Positions 31,056 through 37,779 of a stretch of DNA of 43,826 bases are shown one piece after another (within the stretch, counting starts at the first letter, position 1; each line of letters opens with the position of its first letter). The DNA is from a virus. The position numbers were made by a program, and so were the translations under genes. Location: positions 1 to 43,826 of the IMG/VR virus record IMGVR_UViG_3300050017_000023; one strand, written 5' to 3'. The notes under the pieces were generated by a model, which saw nothing but the letters and a program-made list of their open reading frames with translations, was not told the DNA's origin and did no database searches.

Positions 31056-31710
31056 AATCCGCTTCGATACAAACATACCCGTGACGTTGAGCCTGCTATC
31101 GCTCGACGCGGAAACGGCGCCGTCGCAGTTCGGAGGCGACCAGTTGAAATTCACCGCCCGCGAAGGCCCCTTCTGGGTGAGTGAGGCAGTCGGCTCGATC
31201 CTGCTCGATCAGATCCGCAAGAAGAATATCACGACGGCATCGCCAGTCGAAATCTGCCGGCGTGAGATCGCGCAGACAAATGGCCGCAAAGGGATTCACT
31301 GGCTGATAGACCAGCTTGGATTCATCCCCGGCGAACAGCCGGATGGCACGTTCGCCATCCCAGCCCCCAGGCCCCAGCCCCCAGGCCCCAGAAACGGCGC
31401 GAACGGTTCGAAGCCGCCCGCGCCGCCGGCTGCAACTCCACAGCAGCAGCCTCCCGTTTCTATTGTGCCTGACAGCCACAATGGTAGCGCGAACGGCAAC
31501 GGCAGCAACGGCCACGCCGCATCGCCCGCGCTCATACACTCCGGTTGGGCGGGCTCCATCCGCGAGCAGACCCAGACCTTGATCGACCTCTACGCCGACC
31601 TTTGCAAGTACGCGAGCGAGCGGCATTCCGGCGTAGTTACAAAAGATGACGTCCGCGCGCTCTTAATGAATCGGTTGATCGGTGGGGAGAAGAACGGAGG
31701 CGCGCGATGA
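31039..31710 (+). CDS. Conserved KIRFDTNIPV-type protein, unknown (possible DNA binding)
   Basis: The protein has 223 residues from ATG 31039, with AGAGG just upstream; an ATG at 31045 is an alternative. The N-terminal 95 residues start KIRFDTNIPVTLSLLSLDAE, then SQFGGDQLKFTAREGPFWVS, and SPVEICRREI, and look like an OB-type or similar small beta domain. A Pro/Gln/Asn/Gly-rich linker (about 98-165) contains CCAGCCCCCAGGC-type repeats. The C-terminal helical segment (REQTQTLIDLYADLCKYASE) may mediate oligomerisation. That plan recalls single-stranded DNA-binding proteins, and the same operon encodes a RecB/Cas4-like nuclease, which would fit recombination. Function not proven. Confidence 0.65.
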   Translation: MPMPGKIRFDTNIPVTLSLLSLDAETAPSQFGGDQLKFTAREGPFWVSEAVGSILLDQIRKKNITTASPVEICRREIAQTNGRKGIHWLIDQLGFIPGEQPDGTFAIPAPRPQPPGPRNGANGSKPPAPPAATPQQQPPVSIVPDSHNGSANGNGSNGHAASPALIHSGWAGSIREQTQTLIDLYADLCKYASERHSGVVTKDDVRALLMNRLIGGEKNGGAR

Positions 31711-31886
31711 TTGAGAAAATGCTACAGGCCGCCACGCTGGCGGCCCAAGAGTTCGATTCTCCGGAGGCGTTCGCCATCCGGATCTTGATTGATGTGTGCC
31801 GCACCCAGCAAACGGAGATCGAGCGGTTGGAGCGCAAGCTGCGCGATGTCGAGGCGGATGTGGACCGGCTGCGGAGGACGGCGTGA
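31707..31886 (+). CDS. 59-residue helical protein
   Basis: ATG 31707 overlaps the previous TGA (ATGA), and its own stop overlaps the next GTG. The sequence is MIEKMLQAATLAAQEFDSPE, a short hydrophobic helix (FAIRILIDV), then a charged coiled coil (TEIERLERKLRDVEADVDRL). It is probably a small accessory protein of the flanking recombination genes. No family is recognised. Confidence 0.6.
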   Translation: MIEKMLQAATLAAQEFDSPEAFAIRILIDVCRTQQTEIERLERKLRDVEADVDRLRRTA

Positions 31887-32905
31887 CCAGCCCCGACGTC
31901 CTGGCGGTGGAGAAGTTTCTCCACCGCTTCACTCGCCGATCGCTCGACGGCATCCCGACCGAGGGCCTGTTAGCGGCCAAGCAACGCATCGATATGGTGG
32001 TGGACGAACGCACCCGCCAGTTCTCGCTATTCGACGCGCCGCCGGAATGGGTCACCGACGCGCCCGAGCTCGAGCTGGCCCTCGTGCCAGCCCCAAAACC
32101 AGAACCTCCGCAATCGCAGATCGCCGACGTCCTATCGCCCTCCCAGGTGCGGAGCTTTATGGATTGCTCCGCGCGCTGGTGGTACAAGTACGGCCTGTCG
32201 CTGCCCGACCCCAAGGGAAGCTCGCTCGTGCGCGGCATCGTCACGCATCGCATGGTCGAGATCTTCCTCCGCGCGAAAGCATCGGGCGCTGCGCCAGTCC
32301 CCGAGGATCTCGCCGGCATCTTCGATCAGGTGTGGGACGAGCAGGTTTGTGAAGGCTCGTTCCAGCCCGACGAAGACCTCGACAAACTCAAGGCGCAGAC
32401 GGCCACCCTCACCCGCATGTACCTCGACGAGGTAGCGCCCGAGATCGAGCCCGCCCAGATCGACGGCGAACCCGCTATCGAGATGCGCGTCGCGGGCGAG
32501 ATCGCTGGCGTGAAGGTGCGCGGCATCGTGGACTTGCTCGACGCCAACGGCCGCATCTGCGACCTGAAGACGGCCGCGCGCAAACCGTCGTGCGTGGCGG
32601 CCGATTACGCCTTCCAGATCGCCACCTACGCGGAGATTGCTCCCCAGGTGACAGGAGAGGCTCAGCTTGTGACGCTCGTCGCCACCAAGACTCCGCAGCT
32701 AGTCACCATGACCTATCGGGTGTCCGACGCGGATCGGCAGCAAGCACGGGCGATCTACCCGCGCGCCCAGGACGCCATGCGAGCCGGCGCCGTGCTGCCC
32801 AACCGCGGCAGCAACCTCTGCAGCCGGAAGCATTGCAACTTCTGGCAGGCCTGCGAGGCTGAGTACGGCGGGCGCGTTAAAGGCGCGGGCGAACCCGCCG
32901 ATTGA
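31883..32905 (+). CDS. PD-(D/E)XK nuclease, RecB/Cas4-like with Fe-S cysteines
   Basis: The protein has 340 residues from a GTG coupled to the previous stop (GTGA). SPSQVRSFMDCSARWWYKYG (about 90-109) carries the first cysteine of the cluster. GIVTHRMVEIF gives the conserved His. GVKVRGIVDLLDANG and RICDLKTAARK give the Asp and Asp-x-Lys of the catalytic core. FQIATYAEI gives the motif III-like Gln/Tyr. NLCSRKHCNFWQACE (about 311-325) supplies three cysteines of a 4Fe-4S site. This is the Cas4/AddB-type exonuclease pattern. In phages it serves recombination, replication or end-processing. It is the last gene of the rightward operon. Confidence 0.85.
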   Translation: MTSPDVLAVEKFLHRFTRRSLDGIPTEGLLAAKQRIDMVVDERTRQFSLFDAPPEWVTDAPELELALVPAPKPEPPQSQIADVLSPSQVRSFMDCSARWWYKYGLSLPDPKGSSLVRGIVTHRMVEIFLRAKASGAAPVPEDLAGIFDQVWDEQVCEGSFQPDEDLDKLKAQTATLTRMYLDEVAPEIEPAQIDGEPAIEMRVAGEIAGVKVRGIVDLLDANGRICDLKTAARKPSCVAADYAFQIATYAEIAPQVTGEAQLVTLVATKTPQLVTMTYRVSDADRQQARAIYPRAQDAMRAGAVLPNRGSNLCSRKHCNFWQACEAEYGGRVKGAGEPAD

Positions 32906-33142
32906 TTAGGTGTTTAGTTTCCTCTTTTCTTTCCTCTTTTCGAGTCCTCTACTCACAAGCGCGGGCGACCATGAACGTCCGCGCTCCTCCCTCCTCGCAA
33001 CTGTCCCAAAATCCCCCCCCCTTACTGGCGCACGAAAACGCTGCAAATAAGCCTCTACGTTTGCCCTTCCCGCTGTCCCAGAAAGTAAACGTTTTGGGAC
33101 AGATTCCTTTGTTTTCTTGGCTTTACGGAGATTCAGGGCCTT
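32906..33142. other. Intergenic region between convergent operons
   Basis: I see no convincing gene. It opens with a pyrimidine-rich stretch (TTTCCTCTTTTC repeated) that could end rightward transcription through a T-rich tract but has no strong stem. It contains a run of nine C bases and three CTGTCCCA-type repeats (separate entry). One long frame covers it, but it is Pro/Ser-rich, lacks a ribosome-binding site and runs on into the opposite gene. Confidence 0.6.
33001..33102. repeat. Three CTGTCCCA(A/G)AA repeats, outer pair inverted
   Basis: CTGTCCCAAAA (33001-33011) and TTTTGGGACAG (33092-33102) are perfect inverted copies. A third direct copy, CTGTCCCAGAAA, lies at 33073-33084. Such spaced 11-base repeats in a non-coding gap suggest protein-binding sites (replication, recombination or regulation). 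No stable short hairpin forms because the arms are 80 bases apart. Confidence 0.55.
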
Positions 33143-33505
33143 TTAGGGTTTCCGGCCCGCCGCCGCGGCGCCCCCCGAGCGCCACCAGTCGCGACTGCTA
33201 CGAGGCGTTTTTCCGTGCGGCGGTTGCCCCGGCTGCCCCGGCTGCCCCCGTCCGTTCGTCACCGGCGGCAAAATCTCGAGATCGGCGATGACGCGCTGAC
33301 GCGGCCAGTAGACGCGCGTGACGCGCCAGCGTTCGGGCCAGCCGCCGATGCTGACGATATCGCCGACGGCGAACTCGACGACCAACGGAGGGCGCGGAAT
33401 CGAGATGAGCTTCGCGCCCGGCCGCCAGAGCAACCGCTCGGGATCGAGCGCGGCGCCCGCCAGCATCGCCAGGAACGCGCGCCGGCCGAGGTTCAATTCA
33501 GGCAC
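33143..33505 (-). CDS. Small exported-type protein (RRAFLAMLAG leader)
   Basis: The protein has 120 residues from GTG 33505. LGRRAFLAMLAGAALDPERLLW (residues 6-27) resembles a twin-arginine-like or short lipophilic leader. LISIPRPPLVVEFAVGDIVS and a GGWPERWRVTRVYWPRQRVI beta part follow. The C-terminus is low-complexity Gly/Pro/Arg. It is the last gene of the long leftward array. Proteins with this leader recur in Acidobacterial phage-like regions as far as I recall; role unknown. Confidence 0.55.
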   Translation of the reverse strand: MPELNLGRRAFLAMLAGAALDPERLLWRPGAKLISIPRPPLVVEFAVGDIVSIGGWPERWRVTRVYWPRQRVIADLEILPPVTNGRGQPGQPGQPPHGKTPRSSRDWWRSGGAAAAGRKP

Positions 33506-33650
33506 CCACGCGAATCGGGTCTTCGGGATGGCGTCGATTCCACTCGATCTTGAGATCGCGCAGAATTACTTGGGGTCCGGAAACAAGCTGTTTTACAAGC
33601 TCGTCCTCGCTCATGGCTTGGATTTGGTCTCGGAGCGGGAAACTGTCCAT
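33498..33650 (-). CDS. 50-residue hypothetical protein
   Basis: ATG 33650 to TGA 33498 gives MDSFPLRDQIQAMSEDELVK, then QLVSGPQVILRDLKIEWNRR and a short tail. It is helical and charged. It lies 5 bases after the upstream stop and overlaps the next start by 8 bases, so it fills the operon without gaps. Ordinary amino-acid composition and tight packing support it as real. No function can be assigned. Confidence 0.55.
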   Translation of the reverse strand: MDSFPLRDQIQAMSEDELVKQLVSGPQVILRDLKIEWNRRHPEDPIRVGA

Positions 33651-33655
33651 GGTGG

Positions 33656-34081
33656 TTATCGGAATCGGGCGGGCCGCTTGACCGTGATGGTGTCGCCGAT
33701 CTTCCGGCCGCTGAATAGCGGATCGTAGTCGAGATAGATCTGCCGGCGGAATGCCATACTGCTCTCCCAGGCGGCATTTATGTCGGCCGCGCTGAACAGC
33801 GGATACCGCTGGCCGAAGCGCGCCACGTCGAGATCGACGGCTGGCGAGCGCAAGGCGAACACATCGCGGTGAAAGAGCGCGCCATGGACGCGGATGAATT
33901 GCTCCCGGTAGAAGTTAGGGCCGACGCGAAAGAAGCCGGTCCCTCGCACCAGGTTGTGCAGCACGCAGCGGCCCAGCGGATCGCTGGCGCAGGTGCAGTC
34001 GATGGACGGCGCGGCAGCAGCAGCAGCAGCCGGTGCGGCGACCGCCGCGGCGATCGCCGCGAAGAATGCGCGGCGGTTCAT
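33656..34081 (-). CDS. Exported-type protein with coat-N-arm-like C-terminus
   Basis: The protein has 141 residues. The ATG at 34081 overlaps the upstream gene (ATGA). MNRRAFFAAIAAAVAAPAAA is a clear signal-like leader with twin Arg. CTCASDPLGRC has three cysteines. The C-terminal part (ADINAAWESSMAFRRQIYLD, FSGRKIGDTITVKRPARF) resembles the KGSKVGDTINLRIPVRF stretch of the coat gene in this window. Whether that is common descent or chance is open. It might be an envelope protein that touches virion components, for example in exclusion; this is speculative. Confidence 0.55.
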   Translation of the reverse strand: MNRRAFFAAIAAAVAAPAAAAAAAPSIDCTCASDPLGRCVLHNLVRGTGFFRVGPNFYREQFIRVHGALFHRDVFALRSPAVDLDVARFGQRYPLFSAADINAAWESSMAFRRQIYLDYDPLFSGRKIGDTITVKRPARFR

Positions 34082-34290
34082 GGATGCCACGGCTCCCGCG
34101 CCCGATCCCGATCCATCGCCTCGTGCTCGCGCGCCCAGGCGAGAGTTTCGACACTCAACGGTGGGTGCGGTTCGCGCTGGCACTCCGCATTGAGCGCCCG
34201 CCACAGTTCGCAGGCCACGCGCGTGGCGAGATCGAGCCGCTCCTGCAGCACGCGCAGCTCCGTTTCTTCTCTTCCGTCGTAGCAGGGCAT
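34078..34290 (-). CDS. Small phage protein (MPCYDGRE type)
   Basis: The protein has 70 residues: MPCYDGREETELRVLQERLD, a helical ATRVACELWRALNAE segment, then ETLAWAREHEAMDRD. This is a small helical protein type seen repeatedly in phage early regions. Its stop overlaps the next start by 4 bases. No enzymatic motif is seen and the function is unknown. Confidence 0.65.
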   Translation of the reverse strand: MPCYDGREETELRVLQERLDLATRVACELWRALNAECQREPHPPLSVETLAWAREHEAMDRDRAREPWHP

Positions 34291-34299
34291 CGTCTTAAA

Positions 34300-34554
34300 T
34301 TATGGCTCGAAAGTGATGGCAGCATTCGCCAGCATGCGCGCGTCCACGATGTGATTGATGGCGCGGGTGCGCTCTGGAGACGGCATCACATTCGCCACGA
34401 TAGCCACGACTGCCGCCGCGCACGCATCCCGCACCAGCTCGCCGCGCTCCACCTGGTGCTGCTCCCATTTCTGATACTGGAAGGTCTGATGGATAGCATC
34501 GCGCACTTCGGGCGTGAGCGAGATCGCGCGCGTGATATCGACGTCAACTCTCAT
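34300..34554 (-). CDS. Acb2/Tad1-hairpin-type protein, candidate cyclic-nucleotide sponge
   Basis: The protein has 84 residues from an ATG overlapping the upstream TGA. After a 22-residue lead it reads TFQYQKWEQHQVERGELVRD, AVVAIVANVMPSPERTRAIN and HIVDARMLANAAITFEP. This follows the Acb2/Tad1 hairpin pattern: F-x-Y, Q, R, V-R-x-A, then P-S-x-E-R-x-x-A-I, then A-x-M-x-A-N-A-A-I. Acb2 and Tad-type sponges sequester cyclic oligonucleotides or cyclic ADP-ribose signals and so block CBASS or Thoeris defence. Many hairpin-domain proteins of this size are untested, so ligand binding is inference. It sits in the early leftward array with other small genes, as anti-defence genes often do. Confidence 0.65.
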   Translation of the reverse strand: MRVDVDITRAISLTPEVRDAIHQTFQYQKWEQHQVERGELVRDACAAAVVAIVANVMPSPERTRAINHIVDARMLANAAITFEP

Positions 34555-35543
34555 AACGGCGCACTGGTGTAGTTGACGATCAGCCCGCAGATCTGCAGGA
34601 TGGTCGAGTTGGCGAGCGTGAACGACTGCTCGAAAGTGATGCGCTGCAGGTTCGCCGGCGAGATCGGCGTGCCGAAGCTGATCGTCTCCGCATTGCACTG
34701 GCCGCTGGTGGTGGTGGTGAGCACCAGGGACGCAGGGGCTACGGTCAACGTGCCGCCCGCCGTGGTGACGGTGGCGCCGGCCGCCACGCCCGCCGCGGGA
34801 TAGGCGACGGTGGACACTGCGCCCGCCGCAATCGACGTGATAGCGGCCGTCTGTGCGCCGTAGAGCAGGGTCACGCCGGTGATGGTCGATCCCTTGTTGG
34901 GCGAGTAGCGCCCGCCTTCGGTGACGTCGCACGTCGCGAGGAACGTGCCGTTGCCGGAAGCGCCGACCGTCATCTGGCCGACCGTTACATTCGCGGCCGT
35001 GCGGATCGTGGCGTAGGCCGTGCCGACCGTTCCGGTTCCGGCGGTGAGCAAGCAGCCACCCGGCGTGTTGTATTTGACGCCATCCGAGAACACATACGCC
35101 TGATCTTGCGCGAGCCCTACCTTACTCCAGAATCCAGCATTGGGACCGGAGGACGGGCAGCCCCACTGATCGCCGGATGGTACGACGATGACGGGCGTGA
35201 CGTTGAGACTCGAACAGGCGCCGGATGGTTCGGACTTCCAGAAGTACGACGGCGGTCCCCACCAGGCCTTGGCGTTGGTGGCGTGCGAGGATTGCCGCGA
35301 GGTGTCCACGCCGCGCGCCAGGATGAGGGGTGAGACTGAGATCACCTGTATCAGTTCGTGATCCATGTACAACTCGGTGTTCACGGTGGTGTCGCGCGGC
35401 AGCCAGCCGGCGGTCGACGAGAACGATCCGGTGGTGTCCGCGATCGCCATGGGTGCGGTGAGGGTGACCGTAGGTACTGCGGTTTGGGCGATGGCGATGC
35501 AAGCGAGCGCCGCGCCGAGGGTGAGAATTTTAGTGGATCGCAA
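34551..35543 (-). CDS. Secreted or surface protein, unknown
   Basis: The protein has 330 residues from TTG 35543 with AAAGGAAA upstream. Residues 1-24 form a signal peptide (MRSTKILTLGAALACIAIAQ). The mature part is beta-rich, Thr/Gly/Ala/Val-heavy, with an aromatic segment WWGPPSYFWKSEPSGACSSL and several cysteine pairs. Later parts look like repeated immunoglobulin-like or lamina strands (TVTTAGGTLTVAPASLVLTT). It is much larger than its neighbours and the only strongly secreted product. It may act at the cell surface (receptor masking, exclusion) or be virion-like; neither is shown. It is coupled to the Acb2-like gene by a 4-base overlap. Confidence 0.6.
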   Translation of the reverse strand: MRSTKILTLGAALACIAIAQTAVPTVTLTAPMAIADTTGSFSSTAGWLPRDTTVNTELYMDHELIQVISVSPLILARGVDTSRQSSHATNAKAWWGPPSYFWKSEPSGACSSLNVTPVIVVPSGDQWGCPSSGPNAGFWSKVGLAQDQAYVFSDGVKYNTPGGCLLTAGTGTVGTAYATIRTAANVTVGQMTVGASGNGTFLATCDVTEGGRYSPNKGSTITGVTLLYGAQTAAITSIAAGAVSTVAYPAAGVAAGATVTTAGGTLTVAPASLVLTTTTSGQCNAETISFGTPISPANLQRITFEQSFTLANSTILQICGLIVNYTSAPL

Positions 35544-35663
35544 TGGTGTTTTCCTTTCGGTTCTTTTTTTCCGCCGCGGCGGGCAGCGATGCAAACGGGA
35601 TGTTTAGATGCCTCCCGCCAAGGAGTCAACTACCCGCCGCCGACGGAGATCGTTGCTCTTGGT

Positions 35664-36083
35664 TTACGCCGCTGGCGGCGCGGCGGGCGGCGCGAAGATG
35701 GCCGCTAACGTATCGGTCTGCGTCTCCAGCGCGCTTCCCGTCGCATTCAGCGCGTCGAGCTGGTCTTGGGTCACCGGCTGACCGGCCACCAGGACAGCCA
35801 CCTGGGCCGTCAGTGCCGTCACTTGTGTCTGCAGGCCGGTCACGCCGGTGCCGATCACCGCCATATCCGCCTCGACCGCTTTCAATGTCGTTTCTAACTG
35901 CTGTTCACTGGTCATTAACACTCCCATTCCTGCCTGCAGCGCCGACACCGCGGCGCTCATCCCGTCGAGTTTTCCATTCGCCAAGGCAAGCTGCAATTTC
36001 ATGGGCGCCAGCACGGCGCTCACGGCTGCCACGACGGCCGCGGAGATGCCCGCGGCCGAGTCGGGTCGAGGGAAAAGTCCCAC
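35664..36083 (-). CDS. Coiled-coil, Ala/Val/Thr-rich protein
   Basis: The protein has 139 residues from GTG 36083, with GAGGGG upstream; ATG 36002 is an alternative start. It is almost wholly helical: AAVVAAVSAVLAPMKLQLAL, EQQLETTLKAVEADMAVIGT, then VTGLQTQVTALTAQVAVLVA, with TQDQLDALNATGSALETQTD near the end. Repeats of this kind are found in many short phage proteins with trimeric coiled coils. Function unknown. The 120-base gap after it (35544-35663) carries a GC palindrome next to an A-run but no gene. Confidence 0.6.
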   Translation of the reverse strand: MGLFPRPDSAAGISAAVVAAVSAVLAPMKLQLALANGKLDGMSAAVSALQAGMGVLMTSEQQLETTLKAVEADMAVIGTGVTGLQTQVTALTAQVAVLVAGQPVTQDQLDALNATGSALETQTDTLAAIFAPPAAPPAA

Positions 36084-36095
36084 TCACCCCTCGCC

Positions 36096-36398
36096 CTATT
36101 CGCCGCCGCCGGCCGTGCGGGTGAGTGGCGCCGGTGGGAGCGCCGATAGCGCCGGAAGCGCTTGCTGCGGGGGCGAGTCCATCCACGCATTGATGAGGGC
36201 CACCTGTTTTTTGTGGTTCTTCAGGTCTTCGGCGTTCGTCGATATCACTTCGTCGCCGTCGCGGAACGTCGCCACGATGCGCGCCGGTTCGTACCGATAC
36301 CGCGCGAGCTGATCGCCACGGAAAACGATTCCGTCGAGATGGAATGTGGGGATCTGTAGGTTCCCCCGAGTCGATGCCAATGACTTGCCGGATTTCAT
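36096..36398 (-). CDS. 100-residue hypothetical protein
   Basis: The ATG at 36398 has an excellent GGAGGT 6 bases upstream. The sequence has a small beta core (LQIPTFHLDGIVFRGDQLAR, then EPARIVATFRDGDEVISTNA) and a helical KKQVALINAWMDS part before a Pro/Ala tail. The conserved look of the YEPARIVATFRDGD segment suggests a folded domain. It is not recognised as a known family. Confidence 0.65.
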   Translation of the reverse strand: MKSGKSLASTRGNLQIPTFHLDGIVFRGDQLARYRYEPARIVATFRDGDEVISTNAEDLKNHKKQVALINAWMDSPPQQALPALSALPPAPLTRTAGGGE

Positions 36399-36455
36399 GC
36401 ACTACCTCCATTGGGTTAGGTGGGAGTGCGGGCGGGAAGTTCTCAGAAAGGCACG

Positions 36456-36713
36456 CTACGGGGCTAAATTCGGCGCTGGCGGGGCTGCGGACTCTTCGGC
36501 GAGGGGGGGGCGTCGGGTGCCAGGGTCTGCTGGTGGGACCATTTCATCAGATCGAAGATCGGCGAATGAAAGCGAGCGGCGCATCTTAGTGCCCGGCGAG
36601 GCGTAAGCGTCCGGATCGTGCCGCAGCCAGTCGGCCAGCAGCTCGTCGAAAGCGCGGTGCAGTTCGATGTGGCGCTGTTTGTGTTCTTCGTCGGTCATGG
36701 TGGGCTTGCTCAT
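36456..36713 (-). CDS. Small phage protein (DEEHKQRHIELHRAFDELLAD type)
   Basis: The protein has 85 residues from ATG 36713. Residues 7-27 (TDEEHKQRHIELHRAFDELL and following ADW) form a widely seen helical element in short phage proteins of unknown role. The C-terminal half is Pro/Arg-rich and probably disordered. The start overlaps the upstream stop (ATGA). Confidence 0.65.
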   Translation of the reverse strand: MSKPTMTDEEHKQRHIELHRAFDELLADWLRHDPDAYASPGTKMRRSLSFADLRSDEMVPPADPGTRRPPLAEESAAPPAPNLAP

Positions 36714-36874
36714 CGGATCACAATGCGGCCGTCGGGCATCCGGCTTACTTCGGAAATCTCGGGATATTGCTCGGCCCATCCAGGAGCTTCGCCGGTGTCG
36801 TCCAGCACGGCCTTCGCGTCGGGGTTGCGCGCGGCTAACAGAGTCAGGCGAAGGATCAGTTCGTGGACGGTCAT
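36710..36874 (-). CDS. 54-residue hypothetical protein
   Basis: MTVHELILRLTLLAARNPDA followed by KAVLDDTGEAPGWAEQYPEI and a SRMPDGRIVIR strand. It overlaps both neighbours by 4 or 5 bases. It has a compact alpha/beta look, and the HELILRLTLLAARNPDAKAV segment resembles a recurrent phage small-protein type. Function unknown. Confidence 0.6.
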   Translation of the reverse strand: MTVHELILRLTLLAARNPDAKAVLDDTGEAPGWAEQYPEISEVSRMPDGRIVIR

Positions 36875-37125
36875 CGTCGTCTCCGCGCTTCGCCAATGTG
36901 CAGGCCGAGGTGCAGGCCGTAGGTTAAAGCGCCGGCCAGTATGGCGTGGAGTATGCGGTCGACGCCGGGGGAGCCGCCGACCCGCGTCATCCGCGCCAGG
37001 ACAGCCGCCAGGATCGGATCGCGCAAGGCCAGCAGCGATAACTCCGCGGTAATGGGGGCGTCGGGCCCGTCTTTGGTGATGGCGTCATATCCGGCTTGGA
37101 TTTCTTCCTTGGTGGGGGCGGTCAT
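36871..37125 (-). CDS. 84-residue hypothetical helical protein
   Basis: ATG 37125 is coupled to the upstream stop; a longer in-frame start would run through the neighbour. The sequence is MTAPTKEEIQAGYDAITKDG, then ITAELSLLALRDPILAAVLA, and a hydrophobic ILHAILAGALTYGLHLGLHI segment before an RRRR tail. One possible membrane helix. Function unknown. Confidence 0.6.
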   Translation of the reverse strand: MTAPTKEEIQAGYDAITKDGPDAPITAELSLLALRDPILAAVLARMTRVGGSPGVDRILHAILAGALTYGLHLGLHIGEARRRR

Positions 37126-37241
37126 TCGGGATGTTGTCTCCAGTCTTCTCGGTTGGCGGATTTCTTCAGCTCCTGGCGATCCTCTCTCTCGCGCCGGCGG
37201 GGACCCGTGAGCCAGCCGATCAGCCGTCGCCACCAGGTCAA
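37122..37241 (-). CDS. 39-residue basic protein
   Basis: The TTG at 37241 overlaps the upstream TGA (TTGA), with AGGTGG upstream. The product is MTWWRRLIGWLTGPRRRERE followed by DRQELKKSANREDWRQHPE. A short aromatic, possibly membrane-touching N-terminus precedes a strongly charged helix. Small and uncertain, but the operon spacing fits. Confidence 0.45.
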   Translation of the reverse strand: MTWWRRLIGWLTGPRRREREDRQELKKSANREDWRQHPE

Positions 37242-37507
37242 TTGCTGTCCACCTTTCGCCGGCAGGCGATACGCACGCTGATCGGATCGTCCGCTCGCCC
37301 GGCTGCGCTGATGCCGATCGTCAGCGGGCACTCGTCGCATTCCACCATCCACATGCCGCACTCTGGCGCGGGGTAAGGTAGCGACACTTTACAAGCTGGT
37401 CCTGCTCCTGCGCCGTCGATGGCTATTCCGTCCGGATACTGCGGATTGGGCGGGCACTGCGCCTTTCCGCGTCCGGACGGCTTGAACACGATGCGCGGAT
37501 TTTTCAC
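37238..37507 (-). CDS. Cys-containing small phage protein (KPSGRGKAQCPPNPQYP type)
   Basis: The protein has 89 residues from GTG 37507. KPSGRGKAQCPPNPQYPDGI, then CKVSLPYPAPECGMWMVECD and ISAAGRADDPISVRIAC. Five cysteines, including C-x(2)-C, suggest a metal site. This pattern is common among short proteins of phage early regions, with no known function that I can name. It overlaps the next gene by 4 bases. Confidence 0.7.
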   Translation of the reverse strand: MKNPRIVFKPSGRGKAQCPPNPQYPDGIAIDGAGAGPACKVSLPYPAPECGMWMVECDECPLTIGISAAGRADDPISVRIACRRKVDSN

Positions 37508-37779
37508 TGCGTGGCCTTTCGTTCCCCGCGCGCCACGATGACGTCCACGCGCGACCAGTTGAAGAGGACGAACCGGAATATGAGGAGGTAGCGTCGGGCG
37601 GCGCGCGGTCCGAAAAGAAAATACTGGCCGGTCCAGAGAGCCGGCGCCACGCAAACGCCCACGGCCACGCGGAGCAGCGCCGCCCAGATGCGCGTCGGCA
37701 GCAGCAGGTTGGGCAGCATGGCGACCACGAAGATAGCTGCCCACGAGAGGAGCAGCGCGCGCAGCCTGGGGCGTCTCAC
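37504..37779 (-). CDS. Small membrane protein
   Basis: The protein has 91 residues from GTG 37779, with GGAGG 7 bases upstream. Two hydrophobic segments are visible: ALLLSWAAIFVVAMLPNLLL (about 7-26) and WAALLRVAVGVCVAPALWTG (about 31-50). A basic aromatic segment (RRYLLIFRFVLFNWSRVDVI) follows. It is probably an inner-membrane protein. In an early operon this could serve superinfection exclusion; not shown. Confidence 0.6.
   Translation of the reverse strand: MRRPRLRALLLSWAAIFVVAMLPNLLLPTRIWAALLRVAVGVCVAPALWTGQYFLFGPRAARRYLLIFRFVLFNWSRVDVIVARGERKATQ

Noticed and set aside
32902-33291. 129-codon plus-strand frame after the Cas4-like gene
   Set aside because: Pro/Ser-rich, no ribosome-binding site, runs into an opposite gene; contains the repeat cluster instead.
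35563-35590. GC palindrome next to a T/A-run as intrinsic terminator
   Set aside because: In the transcribed (minus) direction the hairpin is followed by A rather than T, so it does not have terminator polarity.
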